A stretch of DNA of 35,690 nt from DATLFA01 sp039915945 (GTDB lineage: Bacteria; Actinomycetota; Acidimicrobiia; Acidimicrobiales; WLNW01): positions 1 to 35,690 of the forward strand of contig JBDSMH010000161.1 in assembly GCA_039915945.1 (NCBI GenBank), written 5' to 3'. Under the pieces are notes generated by a model that saw nothing but the letters and a program-made list of their open reading frames with translations, was not told where the DNA came from and made no database searches. The translations under genes and the position numbers were made by a program. Below, one piece after another: positions 22,751 to 33,029 of the stretch; within the stretch, counting starts at the first letter, position 1; the number at the start of each line of letters is the position of its first letter.

Positions 22751-23304
22751 CCACGCAAAACGACGGACCCGGCGCCGACACCGCAGCTCAGTTCACCGTG
22801 CCGCATCGCATGGAGCTCACCTTCGTACTCCCGGGTACGGCCGAACAACTATGGGACGCCATCGCGACCGCCAACGGCATCAGCTCATGGATGCTGCCGA
22901 CCGACGTCGAAGAACGTGTGGGCGGCGCGATCTGCTACCACATGGGCCCCGACATGTCGTCGGAGGGCACGGTCACCGGCTTCGACGCGCCGCACCGATT
23001 CGCGATTGTCGAACCGGAATGGGCGTTGCTGGTCGGCCAGGACCCCGCCTCGGTCACCCCGCTCGCAACCGAATTCTTGATCGAAGCGCAATCGGGCGGC
23101 ACGTGCGTATTGCGCGTCGTCACGAGCGCGTTCGGCACCGGAGCCGACTGGGAGCACGAGTTCTTCGCCGACATGGAAAAGAATTGGGTGCCACAGTTCG
23201 ACAACCTCCGCGTCTACCTCGCCCACTACGCGGGCAAGCGCGTCGTCTCGATGGACATCGAGGCACCCGCGCCGACGGCGTCGGCGGCGATGCGATCGAT
23301 GTGA
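22747..23304 (+). CDS. SRPBCC (AHSA1-like) domain protein
   Basis: The 185-residue protein has the START/Bet v1-like SRPBCC pattern: MELTFVLPGTAEQLWDAIATANGISSWMLP, then EGTVTGFDAPHRFAIVEPEW and the closing helix FFADMEKNWVPQFDNLRVYLAHY. Such proteins bind hydrophobic ligands in an internal cavity. It is coupled to the upstream ArsR regulator (ATGA overlap) and overlaps the next gene (GTGA), so the three are one operon. The ligand is unknown. Confidence 0.88.
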   Translation: MTTQNDGPGADTAAQFTVPHRMELTFVLPGTAEQLWDAIATANGISSWMLPTDVEERVGGAICYHMGPDMSSEGTVTGFDAPHRFAIVEPEWALLVGQDPASVTPLATEFLIEAQSGGTCVLRVVTSAFGTGADWEHEFFADMEKNWVPQFDNLRVYLAHYAGKRVVSMDIEAPAPTASAAMRSM

Positions 23305-23603
23305 ACCGCGTCGGCGACACAGTGGAACTGCACGGCCTGACCGCCATCGTCGAGCGGATCAACGACTCCGGACCGAACGAGCTCGTCGAGGTGGTGTTGT
23401 TGCGCGTGAGTGGGCCTGTCGACGGCTACGTCGGTCTGCTCGCGTGGGAGACCGGTGTGGACACGAGCACCGCCGTGGTCGCCGGCCGCTTCTTTTCTGA
23501 TGACGCATCGACCTACATCGAACACGCGCGGGACAGCTGGAAGAAATGGCTCGACGAACTCGCCGCGGAGGCGGTTGACTTGCGCCGCAGCGCTACCGCC
23601 TGA
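23301..23603 (+). CDS. Small hypothetical protein coupled to the SRPBCC gene
   Basis: A 100-residue protein starting VNRVGDTVELHGLTAIVERI and ending in a charged helix (YIEHARDSWKKWLDELAAEA). The GTG at 23301 overlaps the SRPBCC stop by 4 bases, which fixes the start and shows it is translated from the same mRNA. The fold looks like mixed beta strands followed by two helices. I do not recognise a family; a partner or chaperone for the SRPBCC protein is one guess. Confidence 0.75.
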   Translation: MNRVGDTVELHGLTAIVERINDSGPNELVEVVLLRVSGPVDGYVGLLAWETGVDTSTAVVAGRFFSDDASTYIEHARDSWKKWLDELAAEAVDLRRSATA

Positions 23604-23653
23604 GCGAACGGCGCCGCATCCCATCCACCACCGCATCGTCTGCGATCGCGCCC

Positions 23654-24988
23654 GTGCAAACATTCCGCAAACTCCTGGTCAACTCGCTACTCAGTGGCGT
23701 CACGAGCACGTTCCTATGGTTCGCGGTCACGTTCTGGGTTCTACCTAGAGACGCGCTCGGTGGTGACGACCGCGGTCATCGGCGGAGCGTTCAGTGCCAC
23801 TTCCGCCTTCCTCGGCATCGTGTTCGGCACCTTCGTCGACCGTCATCGCAAGAAGACGATCATGTTGGCGTCCACAACGACGTCACTGTCGTACTACACG
23901 CTGGCGACAATCATCTACGCACTCGTCGATCGTGGTGATCTGCTGCGGTTGACCAACGTGGCCTTCTGGGTCTTCGTCTTCGCGATTCTGGCCGGGTCGG
24001 TGGCCGGCAACATGCGGTCGATCGCGTTGTCGACGTGCGTGACGCTGCTCGTCGCGGAGCCCGAACGCGCTCGGGCCAACGGCATGGTCGGCACCGTCAC
24101 CGGCGTGTCGTTTGCCATCACGTCGGTTTTCAGCGGCCTCGTCGTCGGGCGCCTCGGCATGGGTTGGACGCTGGGCTTTGCGCTCGCGGTCACGCTCACT
24201 GCGTTGTTGCATCTCATCACCATCACTGTCGATGAGCCCGCCCGCGCCGCCTCCGTTGCCGTGCAAGGCGACGCCGCCAGTCACGACGACGACCACCGTT
24301 GGATCGACGTGCGCGGCGCGCTCGAGTCGATCCGGGCGACACCGGGACTGATCTGATGGCGCTCATCCTCTTCGCCGCGTTCAACAATCTGCTCGGCGGG
24401 GTGTTCATGGCGCTCATGGACGCGTACGGCCTGTCGCTCGTATCCGTCGAAACCTGGGGTCTGCTCTTGGGCGTGCTCAGCTTCGGCTTCATCGTCGGTG
24501 GGCTCATCGTCGCGCGGCGCGGTCTCGGGCCGAACCCGCTGCGCATGATCATCATCGGCAATCTCGTGAACTGGACGATCTGCACCGTGTTCACCTTGCG
24601 TTCGTCGATCATCCCGCTTGCCGTCGGCATGTTCCTGTGGCTCACGTTGATCCCTGTCATCGAGGCCGCCGAGCAAACGGTCCTCCAGCGCGCCGTGCCG
24701 TACGAACGTCAAGGACGGGTCTTCGGTTTCGCCCAGACCGTCGAAAATGCCGCGTCGCCCCTCACCGCGTTTCTCATCGGCCCGCTCGCGGAAGTCGTCT
24801 TCATCCCCTTCATGACAAAGGGTCGCGGGGTCGACCTCATCGGTGGATGGTTCGGCACCGGGCCCGAACGCGGGCTGGCGCTCATCTTCACGCTTGCGGG
24901 CATCGTCGGGTTGATGGCCACCGCGCGGGCGTGGACATCGAAGTCCTACCGGACTCTGGTGGCCACCACCGCCCAACCAGCGCGGTGA
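23654..24988 (+). pseudogene. MFS transporter, interrupted by two frameshifts
   Basis: Three consecutive frames together encode one major facilitator protein of about 440 residues. The first piece reads FRKLLVNSLLSGVTSTFLWFAVTFWV. An extra t in gggttctacc (about 23739-23741) shifts into YLETRSVVTTAVIGGAF and continues to RATPGL. Then the 5-base tandem duplication ctgatctgat (24348-24357) shifts into MALILFAAFNNLLGG and on to the end. Removing 1 and 5 bases restores a continuous transporter with the usual loop FGTFVDRHRKK. As read it would not be made. The start is uncertain (GTG 23654, no clear ribosome-binding site). The substrate is unknown. Confidence 0.85.
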
Positions 24989-25069
24989 CCGTCGACAGGA
25001 CCGAAGTCGTCGGCTCTTCGTTAGCCGAACCCTCACAATCGCGGACGGCACTTTGCAGACGCCGGGCAG

Positions 25070-25075
25070 TAGTCT
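25070..25075 (+). promoter_or_regulatory. Putative leaderless -10 box (TAGTCT) for the HtrA-like gene
   Basis: TAGTCT fits TANNNT and is exactly 7 bases before the GTG at 25083. The preceding gap (24989-25069) shows no other feature. This would be the promoter for the protease and perhaps the following MoxR operon. Confidence 0.45.
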
Positions 25076-25082
25076 GCGCGGT

Positions 25083-25943
25083 GTGACCGACCGGGCCGCG
25101 TCGAACGACCCGAACTCCGCCGACGCGTCTTCCGACGTCTCGACCACTTCGACACCGTCGCGGCGCTGGGCCCGGCGTGGTTTGCTGGCCGCAGTGCTGG
25201 TGGTGGCGGTTGCCGCCGTCGCCATGACCCGCGGTTCGTCGAACGCCGACTCGAACGAGAGCGCGCCGACCGCGAGTGCCATCAAGGGCGCGATCGACAA
25301 GGCCATCGAAGATCTCCAGTCGCAGCCCGCCCGGTCGGCTGAGGTCTACAACGTGATCCTCCCGTCGATCGTCGTGATCCAGACCGGCAACGCCGCGACG
25401 GCCACCGCCAGCAGCGGCTCAGGGCTCGGTACCGGCGTGATCATCAACGACCGGGGAGCGATCCTCACCGCACTGCATGTCGTCGACAAGGCCTCGACGA
25501 TTCGGGTGTCGTTCGCCGATGGCACCGAGAGCGTCGCAACCATCGAATCATCCGACCGCGACAACGACATCGCGGTGCTGAGCACCGAACGCCTGCCGGA
25601 CGTACTCGTGCCCGCGGTGTTGGGTGGTGGCCTCCGCGTCGGTGACGAGACGTTTGCCGTGGGGCATCCACTGGGCCTCGTCGGTTCGATCAGTGCGGGC
25701 GTCATCTCGGGTCTCGACCGTTCGCTCTCACGCGACAACGGTGCGCCATTGCGCGGTCTCATCCAATTCGACGCGGCAGTGAATCCGGGCAACTCCGGCG
25801 GCCCTTTGCTCAATCGCAATGGCCAAGTGGTCGGCATCGTGACCGCACTGGCCAACCCCGCCAAAGACGGGTACTTCATGGGCATCGGTTTCGCGGTGCC
25901 GATCGGCACCGCCGGCGGCGCTGCCGGAGCCCCGCGCAAGTAA
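25083..25943 (+). CDS. HtrA/DegP-like membrane-anchored serine protease without PDZ domain
   Basis: The 286-residue protein has a short cytoplasmic tail, one membrane helix (about 33-48) and an extracytoplasmic trypsin-like domain. The catalytic triad is His132 (ALHVV), Asp162 (DNDIAVL) and Ser238 (NPGNSGGPL). No PDZ domain follows the protease; the chain ends in a short Gly/Ala tail. Such proteases degrade or process misfolded envelope proteins. The GTG start is chosen by the -10 spacing; a TTG at 25053 also opens the frame. It ends 18 bases before the MoxR gene, probably in the same transcription unit. Confidence 0.9.
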   Translation: MTDRAASNDPNSADASSDVSTTSTPSRRWARRGLLAAVLVVAVAAVAMTRGSSNADSNESAPTASAIKGAIDKAIEDLQSQPARSAEVYNVILPSIVVIQTGNAATATASSGSGLGTGVIINDRGAILTALHVVDKASTIRVSFADGTESVATIESSDRDNDIAVLSTERLPDVLVPAVLGGGLRVGDETFAVGHPLGLVGSISAGVISGLDRSLSRDNGAPLRGLIQFDAAVNPGNSGGPLLNRNGQVVGIVTALANPAKDGYFMGIGFAVPIGTAGGAAGAPRK

Positions 25944-25961
25944 CGCCACCCCCGAGGAGCT

Positions 25962-27004
<1,043 letters not shown>

Positions 27005-27005
<1 letters not shown>

Positions 27006-27898
27006 TGTACGCCGCGGCGTCGCTGACGCCCGACAGGGTGCTGCACCGCCTCGAATGGCACGTCATCCGCCGCCTCGACGGGCGATTGCAGGGCGACTAC
27101 CGCACGCTGTTTCGCGGGGTCGGTACCGACTTTCGCGACCTACGCGATTACGAACCGGGCGACGACGTTCGCCACATCGACTGGAACGTCACCGCGCGCA
27201 TGGACTCGCCGTTCGTGCGCCAGTACTCCGAGGAGCGCGAGTTGACGGCGTGGCTCCTGCTCGATCGCTCGCCGTCGATGGCGTACGGTCGCGTCGATCG
27301 ACCGAAAGAACTCGTGCTCTGCGAGCTCTCCGCCACGATCGCCCGCCTGCTCACGCGCGGCGGCAACCGCGTCGGAGCGATCCTCTACGACAACGAGGTC
27401 GAGAGCACGATGCAGCCGCGATCCGGCCGCAATCAGGTGCTCACCCTCACGCGCGATCTGTTGCGACCCGTGCGCACCCGCGGCACCGTGACCGAGCTCG
27501 CAGGGCTACTCGACACCGCGCTCGGCATGATCAGGCGGCGATCGCTCATCGTGCTCATCTCCGACTTCATCACCGAGCCGGGTTGGGAGCGCTCACTACT
27601 GCGGCTCACCGAGCACAACGAGGTGATCGCCATCCGCCTCGTCGATCCCAGTGAGTTCGCGCTGCCGGACGCGGGCATGATCGTCGTCGAAGATGCGGAG
27701 TCCGGCGAGCAACTGCTGATCGATTCGAGCGATGCCGAGTTTCGGCGCCGGTTGCGCGTCGCCGGCGAAGAGCGCGAGGCGGCCCTGCAGACCGCGACCG
27801 CACGAGCAGGCGTGACCCTTCACGACGTCTCGACCGACGAGGATCTCGTCAGCGCCCTCGTGCGCCTGGTCGAATCGCGCAGACGGCGGAGGCACTGA
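27005..27898 (+). CDS. DUF58 domain-containing protein
   Basis: The 297-residue protein has the DUF58 hallmark DYEPGDDVRHIDWNVTARM and, within a VWA-like fold, the DRSPSMAYG segment. DUF58 proteins usually partner with MoxR ATPases. The ATG at 27005 overlaps the MoxR stop by one base (TGATG); a GTG at 26993 is an alternative start. Its own stop forms another TGATG with the next gene. No signal peptide is seen, so it is probably cytoplasmic and docks MoxR near the membrane VWA proteins. Confidence 0.93.
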
Positions 27899-28887
27899 TG
27901 TCTTTCGCGTCGCCATGGTTCCTCACGATGCTCGTGGTGATCCCTTTGATCGTCGCCGCCTATGTGAAGGCGGTGCGCCGCCGATCGCGCCGGGCCATGC
28001 AACTTGCGGCGCAAGGGTTGGTGACGACCTCGGCCTCGGCCCGGCTCGGCCGGCGGCGCCATGTGCCCTTCGCGCTGTTCGCGGTTGCGCTCACTGCGCT
28101 CGTCGTCTCTCTCGCACGACCCGAGACGAACCTCACGACACCGCTGCGCGAAGGCACGGTGATCCTCGCGTTCGATGTGTCGAACAGCATGGCCGCCGAA
28201 GACCTCGAGCCTTCGCGCATCGAGGCGGCAAAGACGGCGGCGCGCGCGTTCGTCGAGCAACAACCATCGACGATTCGTATCGGCGTCGTCGCGTTCGGCG
28301 ATGGCGCAGTTGTCGTCCAGCAACCGACCGACACCCAAGAGGACGTGATCGCCGCAATCAACCGTCTGTCGGTCGAAGGCGGAACGTCGCTCGGCGAGGG
28401 ACTGTTCGCGGCGCTCAGCGCAATCGCGGGCAAGCCGTTGACGATCGACGAAGACGCGCTCGACAACGATCTCGGCCAGCTCGATATCGGATTCTTCGGG
28501 TCGTCGACGATCGTGTTGTTGTCCGACGGCGAGAACAACGGACGGCCCGATCCGCTCACCGTGGCCGAGATCGCCTCGGTTGCCGGCGTGCACATTCACG
28601 CCATCGGTATCGGCACCGAGCGAGGCACGGTTGTCGACATCGGCGGATTCAACGTGGCTACCGCGCTCGACGGTGAACTGCTCGCCGAGGTAGCCAAGGT
28701 GAGCGACGGGACGTACTACGAAGCTGCCGATGCCGCCTCGCTGGCAGAGATCTACAAATCCATCGATCTCCAGTTCAAGACGAAGACCGAACACACCGAA
28801 GTCACCGCGCTGTTCACGGCGGGTGCCGCGCTGCTGCTCGTCGTGGGCGCGTTGTTGTCTGTGTTCTGGTTCGGTCGGGTGGTGTGA
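27898..28887 (+). CDS. VWA-domain membrane protein (BatA-like)
   Basis: The 329-residue protein has an N-terminal membrane helix (FLTMLVVIPLIVAAYV), a second helix (FALFAVALTALVVSL), a VWA domain and a C-terminal membrane helix (AALLLVVGALLSVFWF). The metal-ion-dependent adhesion site is complete: DVSNS, Thr in GGTSLGEG and Asp in LLSDGENN. It resembles BatA of aerotolerance operons, thought to bind client proteins outside the membrane with MoxR inside. It is coupled at both ends by overlaps. Confidence 0.92.
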   Translation: MSFASPWFLTMLVVIPLIVAAYVKAVRRRSRRAMQLAAQGLVTTSASARLGRRRHVPFALFAVALTALVVSLARPETNLTTPLREGTVILAFDVSNSMAAEDLEPSRIEAAKTAARAFVEQQPSTIRIGVVAFGDGAVVVQQPTDTQEDVIAAINRLSVEGGTSLGEGLFAALSAIAGKPLTIDEDALDNDLGQLDIGFFGSSTIVLLSDGENNGRPDPLTVAEIASVAGVHIHAIGIGTERGTVVDIGGFNVATALDGELLAEVAKVSDGTYYEAADAASLAEIYKSIDLQFKTKTEHTEVTALFTAGAALLLVVGALLSVFWFGRVV

Positions 28888-29960
28888 CGATGACGTTCAC
28901 ATGGCCGCTCGCGCTGTTGCTGGTGCTCGCCGTGCCGGCCGTGCTCGGTGCGTATCTCTGGAAGCTGCGACGGCGCCGCAAGCAAGCGGTGCGCTATTCG
29001 AGCGTCGCGCTGTTGCGGTCCGTGATTCCAAAGGGAACGCGTTGGCGCCGTCACCTCCCAGTCGCGCTGCTGCTGACGAGCCTGGGAGTGCTCGCACTGG
29101 CATCGAGTCGGCCGCAGATCGTGCGCAATGTGCCCGTAGGGCGTACGTCGATCATCTTGGCGCTCGACGTTTCGCGATCGATGTGCTCGACCGATGTCCT
29201 ACCGAACCGGCTTGCAGTCGCGCAGGCCGCGGCGCGCAAGTTCGTCGAGGAACAGCCCGACGGCACGCGCATCGGCATCGTCGTCTTCTCGGGCTTCGCG
29301 CAACTCGCAGTGCCGCCCACCACCGAACGCAAACCCTTGCTCTCGGCCATCGACAACTTGACCACCGCAACCGGCACGGCCATCGGTTCGGCCATGCTCA
29401 AGGGTCTCGACGCCATCGCCGAAGTGAACCCCGACGTGGCACCGGTCGGCGACGCTCCCGAAGGCGTGGTCGGACAGGCCGGTGCCAATGGGTTCGTTCC
29501 CGACATCGTCGTGTTGTTGACCGACGGGGCCAATACACGCGGCATCAAACCACTCGATGCGGTGCCCTACGCCGTCGAGCGGCGCGTGCGGGTGTTCACC
29601 ATCGGGTTCGGTACGACGCAGCCCGCGGCGATGGTCTGCTCACGGGCCCAGTTGGGGGGTGCCGCGATCGGCGGGGATGGCGCCTTCCGCGGCGGCGGAG
29701 GCGGTGGGGGGTTCGGCGGTGCCGGCTCACCGCTCGTTGCCGATGAAGCGACATTGCAAGCCGTCGCCGACCAAACCGGCGGGCAGTACTACCGCGCCGA
29801 AGACACGGCGCAGTTGGCCAAGGTGTTCTCGGGCCTTCCGAAGGATGTCGAGATTCAAAAAGAAGAACTCGAGATCAGCTCGATATTCGCCGCGATCGGT
29901 GCGCTGCTCGCGGCCGCGGCGATCATGGCATCAATCCGTTGGAGTCCGTATCCGATGTGA
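28884..29960 (+). CDS. VWA-domain membrane protein (BatB-like) with glycine-rich insert
   Basis: The 358-residue protein has two N-terminal membrane helices, a VWA domain with complete MIDAS (DVSRS, TGTAIGSA, LLTDGANT) and a C-terminal helix. It differs from the upstream VWA protein by a Gly-rich loop (about 265-278, GGGGGGGFGGAG) and a following acidic stretch. The GTG at 28884 overlaps the previous stop by 4 bases; an ATG at 28890 is also in frame. It is the last gene of the operon and ends 18 bases from the convergent RsgA gene. Confidence 0.92.
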   Translation: MTMTFTWPLALLLVLAVPAVLGAYLWKLRRRRKQAVRYSSVALLRSVIPKGTRWRRHLPVALLLTSLGVLALASSRPQIVRNVPVGRTSIILALDVSRSMCSTDVLPNRLAVAQAAARKFVEEQPDGTRIGIVVFSGFAQLAVPPTTERKPLLSAIDNLTTATGTAIGSAMLKGLDAIAEVNPDVAPVGDAPEGVVGQAGANGFVPDIVVLLTDGANTRGIKPLDAVPYAVERRVRVFTIGFGTTQPAAMVCSRAQLGGAAIGGDGAFRGGGGGGGFGGAGSPLVADEATLQAVADQTGGQYYRAEDTAQLAKVFSGLPKDVEIQKEELEISSIFAAIGALLAAAAIMASIRWSPYPM

Positions 29961-29978
29961 TCGGTGAACCTCGTCCCG

Positions 29979-31006
29979 TCACCGAATGCCTTTGCGGTGC
30001 AAGGCGTCCTGCACCGCTCTCCCGAATTGCCGCTCGTACGCGCGCCGAGCATGTTCATCGGCTCGCCGCGCCGCCGACGCCGCCTCACGGCGAAGTGACA
30101 ACCACGCGTCGTAGCGCTCGCCGCTGAGGTGACCTTCGGCTACGGCGCCGCGAACTGCGCAGCCCCGCTCGGGTCCATGCGAACAGTCCCGGAATTGGCA
30201 CGATTCGGCGAGTGCTTCGATTTCGGGAAAGGTTCCGTCCACTGCCGACTCGTCGGCCCACAGACCGACCTCGCGCAGTCCCGGAGTGTCGATCAGCACG
30301 CTACCACCCGGCAGTGGATGCAATTCCCGCGACGTCGTCGTGTGCCGGCCCCGGTGGTCGGTCGCCCGCACCGCAGAGACCGAGGCGAGGTCACTGCCGA
30401 CGAGCGCACTCACCAACGTCGACTTGCCCGCGCCCGATTCACCGATCAGTACCAGCGTGCGGCCGGCGATGAACTGGCGAAGGGTGTCGAGGCCGTCGCC
30501 GCTGAAGGAACAGACGGCTTCGCCATCGAGCAGCGGGTCGATCTCGTGGATACGCGCCACCACCGGATCGACATCGTCGAGTAGGTCAGTCTTCGTGAGC
30601 ACGACGAGCGGGGTCGTGCCTGCGTCCCAGATCTGTGTACGCGTGCGGTAGAGACGACGGGCTTTGATCGGCCGGTCCGCGCCGAACACCATGGCGACCA
30701 CATCGACATTGGCCGCCAGCAGTTGCTCACCGGCCGCGGGGTCCTTGCGGCGCAGCAACGACACGAGCGCGTGAGCACGTCGCTGATCACGCCGTCTTCG
30801 ACGACGACCCAATCCCCTACCGTCAGCGCGTCGACAGATCGGCGCGCCGGGAGATGCATCAACCCATCGCGCACCATGAGCAGGAGAGCTCCTCGGTCGT
30901 GGCGCATGACGCGCCCGGGTTGGGCGCCGACGGCCGCGACCGACGAGAACAACGCGGCGAAGCGGTCGTTCCAGCCAACGCGATCCAGTGCCGGAGGGTT
31001 TCCCAC
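29979..31006 (-). pseudogene. rsgA: Ribosome small subunit-dependent GTPase A, interrupted by a frameshift
   Basis: RsgA is a circularly permuted GTPase that matures the 30S subunit. The N-terminal OB-fold part (ALDRVGWNDRFAA through VGDWVVVEDGVISDVLTRS) is in one frame. The rest, SLLRRKDPAAGEQLLAA, G4 (TKTDL), G1 (GESGAGKST), G3 (DTPGL) and the zinc knuckle CQFRDCSHGPERGC, is in another. The break is at 30761-30764, where a duplicated dinucleotide (tcgtgtcg for tcgtcg on the coding strand) adds two bases. Removing it gives a normal protein. The GTG at 31006 has aggaag just upstream. Because RsgA is broadly conserved, an assembly error must be considered. Confidence 0.88.
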
Positions 31007-31088
31007 TCGCTTCCTATCGGGTTCACATGGCGCCCTTACCTCGCGCCCCCAGGATGACCGCACCCCAAGCCAGACGCAGGAGCATCCG

Positions 31089-32876
31089 ATGCGCCAATTC
31101 CGAACCCTCGCATTCACCTGCGCTGTCGCCGTGTCCGTGCTGACGGCGTGCGGGTCGAGCGGTGGCAATGCACAGAGCCCCGCGGGCGAGGCGTCGTCGG
31201 TCGCACCGACCACCATCAGCGCAGCGGGCGGGTCTACCTCCACCGCACCGACGACGAGCACTGCTGTATCTACGAGCGGCGCAGAGTTGACCGATCACGA
31301 AGACGCCGCGGACTACACCTGGAACGAGGGCGACGTCGTTGCGATCGCGTTGAAGGGAACCTCGGCGTCATCGAGCGCCGGTTCGGTCGAGGTATCGGGC
31401 TCCACCGTCACGATCGGCGCTGCCGGTACGTACCGACTCACCGGCGCGCTGACGAACGGTCAGATCGTCGTCGATACCGACGACGACGGCGTGGTGCGAC
31501 TCATCCTCAACGGTGTCGACATCACCAGCGCGAGCACGTCGCCGATATCGGTCACCGACGCGAAGAAGGTTGTCGTGATTCTCGCCGACAACACCCAAAA
31601 CCGGTTGACCGACGCGGCTACCTACACCTTTGCCGACGCGACAACCGATGAGCCGAACGCCGCGTCGTTCAGCACTGCCGATCTCACCATCGCAGGCAAT
31701 GGCTCTCTGACAGTGAAGGGCAGCTTCAACGACGGCATCGCCAGCAAGGACGGCCTCGTGATCGCTGGCGGAACGATCGTCGTCGACGCGAAAGACGATG
31801 GCATCCGCGGCAAGGACTACCTAGTGGTGAAAGCGGGCACGATCACCGTGCGCGTAACGGGTGACGCGCTGAAGGCAGACAACGAAGAGGACCCAGCAGC
31901 CGGCTTCATATCGATCACCGCGGGCACATTCGATCTCACGTCAGGTGGCGACGCGATACAAGCGGCAACCGACGTCGTCGTGAACGACGGCACGATCAAG
32001 ATCAAGGCCGGAGGCGGTAGCACTACCGCCGTCGCCGCAGACGCATCGGCCAAGGGCATCAAGGGCGCGGCCAGCGTCACGATCGCCGGCGGAACATTCA
32101 CGATCGATTCGGCCGACGACGCGATCCATTCGAACGCCAGCGCGACCGTCAGTGGCGGTACGTTCTCGATCACCACGGGCGACGACGGTATCCACGCGGA
32201 CGCCACGCTCTTGGTGAGCGGTGGCACCGTCGGCATCACGAAGTCCTACGAAGGCATCGAGAGCGCCGCCATCACGATCGCCGGAGGGAGCATCACGATC
32301 GTGTCGAGCGACGACGGCGTCAACGCGGCCGGCGGAGTCGATGGCTCGGGTACGCAACAACCGAATGGCGGGCGCGACACATTTGCACAGGGCAACAACT
32401 CACTGACGGTCTCGGGCGGACAGACGGTCGTCACGGCCAACGGCGACGGCATCGATGTCAACGGCTCGTGGACGATGACCGGTGGAACGGTGATCGTGAA
32501 CGGACCCACTGCAAGCAACAACGGCGCACTCGACTACGACGGCACGTTTGCTCTGTCCGGCGGGGTGGTTCTCGCCGCCGGAAGTGCCGGCATGGCGCAA
32601 TCACCGAGTTCGTCATCGACGCAACCGACGGTCACCGTCCGGCTCACGGCAGTGCAGGCTGCCGGCACGACGGTGCGGGTCCAGACGACGGCGGGCGAGG
32701 AGATCGCGACGTTGACGCCGTCGAAGAGCTACCAGTTCATCGTCGTGTCGACACCGAAACTCGTGAACGGAACCGCCTATGACGTGCTCGTCGGAGGAAC
32801 CAAGGTCACAACCTCGACCGCCACGACCACCACTGCGGCGAGCACGGGTGGGATGGGCACACCCGGCGCGAGGTGA
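31089..32876 (+). CDS. Beta-helix carbohydrate-binding lipoprotein (Cthe_2159-like, PF14262 type)
   Basis: The 595-residue protein has a lipobox (LTAC, Cys21) after a short signal peptide, then a Ser/Thr/Ala-rich linker (about 22-65). A long parallel beta-helix region follows (about 95-500) in which each turn carries variants of DDGI/GDAI/DDGV (for example KDDGIRGK, GDAIQA, DDAIHS, DDGIHA, DDGVNA, GDGIDV). The C-terminus is a strand-rich module and another Thr-rich tail. The founding relative binds polygalacturonic acid with Ca2+, so this probably binds an extracellular polysaccharide. AGGAG lies 6 bases before the ATG. It is divergent from rsgA with an 82-base spacer. Confidence 0.88.
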   Translation: MRQFRTLAFTCAVAVSVLTACGSSGGNAQSPAGEASSVAPTTISAAGGSTSTAPTTSTAVSTSGAELTDHEDAADYTWNEGDVVAIALKGTSASSSAGSVEVSGSTVTIGAAGTYRLTGALTNGQIVVDTDDDGVVRLILNGVDITSASTSPISVTDAKKVVVILADNTQNRLTDAATYTFADATTDEPNAASFSTADLTIAGNGSLTVKGSFNDGIASKDGLVIAGGTIVVDAKDDGIRGKDYLVVKAGTITVRVTGDALKADNEEDPAAGFISITAGTFDLTSGGDAIQAATDVVVNDGTIKIKAGGGSTTAVAADASAKGIKGAASVTIAGGTFTIDSADDAIHSNASATVSGGTFSITTGDDGIHADATLLVSGGTVGITKSYEGIESAAITIAGGSITIVSSDDGVNAAGGVDGSGTQQPNGGRDTFAQGNNSLTVSGGQTVVTANGDGIDVNGSWTMTGGTVIVNGPTASNNGALDYDGTFALSGGVVLAAGSAGMAQSPSSSSTQPTVTVRLTAVQAAGTTVRVQTTAGEEIATLTPSKSYQFIVVSTPKLVNGTAYDVLVGGTKVTTSTATTTTAASTGGMGTPGAR

Positions 32877-32902
32877 ACCAATCGTCGGTGGCCAGCGCAT
32901 CG

Positions 32903-32918
32903 TGCAATCATGATTGCA
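32903..32918. repeat. Perfect 16-bp palindrome
   Basis: tgcaatcatgattgca is an exact palindrome in the 226-base gap between the lipoprotein and the transglutaminase gene. It is A/T-rich against a G/C-rich background and could be an operator. The centre coincides with the start of a short ORF. Confidence 0.6.
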
Positions 32919-33029
32919 TTCACGTTCCTGGGTACTCATTCGTTTGCACTGTTCGGGACCACCGGTTGCGTCGAGGCCCGTCGGCTGTTCAAACGCGACA
33001 AAAAGGCCCCCGAATTCATCCGCCCGTAA
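32910..33029 (+). CDS. Possible 39-residue ORF in the intergenic gap
   Basis: ATG at 32910 opens a 39-codon frame (MIAFTFLGTHSFALFGTTG, then a basic tail ARRLFKRDKK). There is no Shine-Dalgarno and its start lies in a palindrome. The remaining part of the 226-base gap contains nothing else I can support except a stem-loop. Coding potential is weak; it may be chance. Confidence 0.2.
   Translation: MIAFTFLGTHSFALFGTTGCVEARRLFKRDKKAPEFIRP

Noticed and set aside
24281..25306. Minus-strand 341-codon frame
   Set aside because: It is antisense to the MFS and protease genes and shows no domain; judged a shadow.
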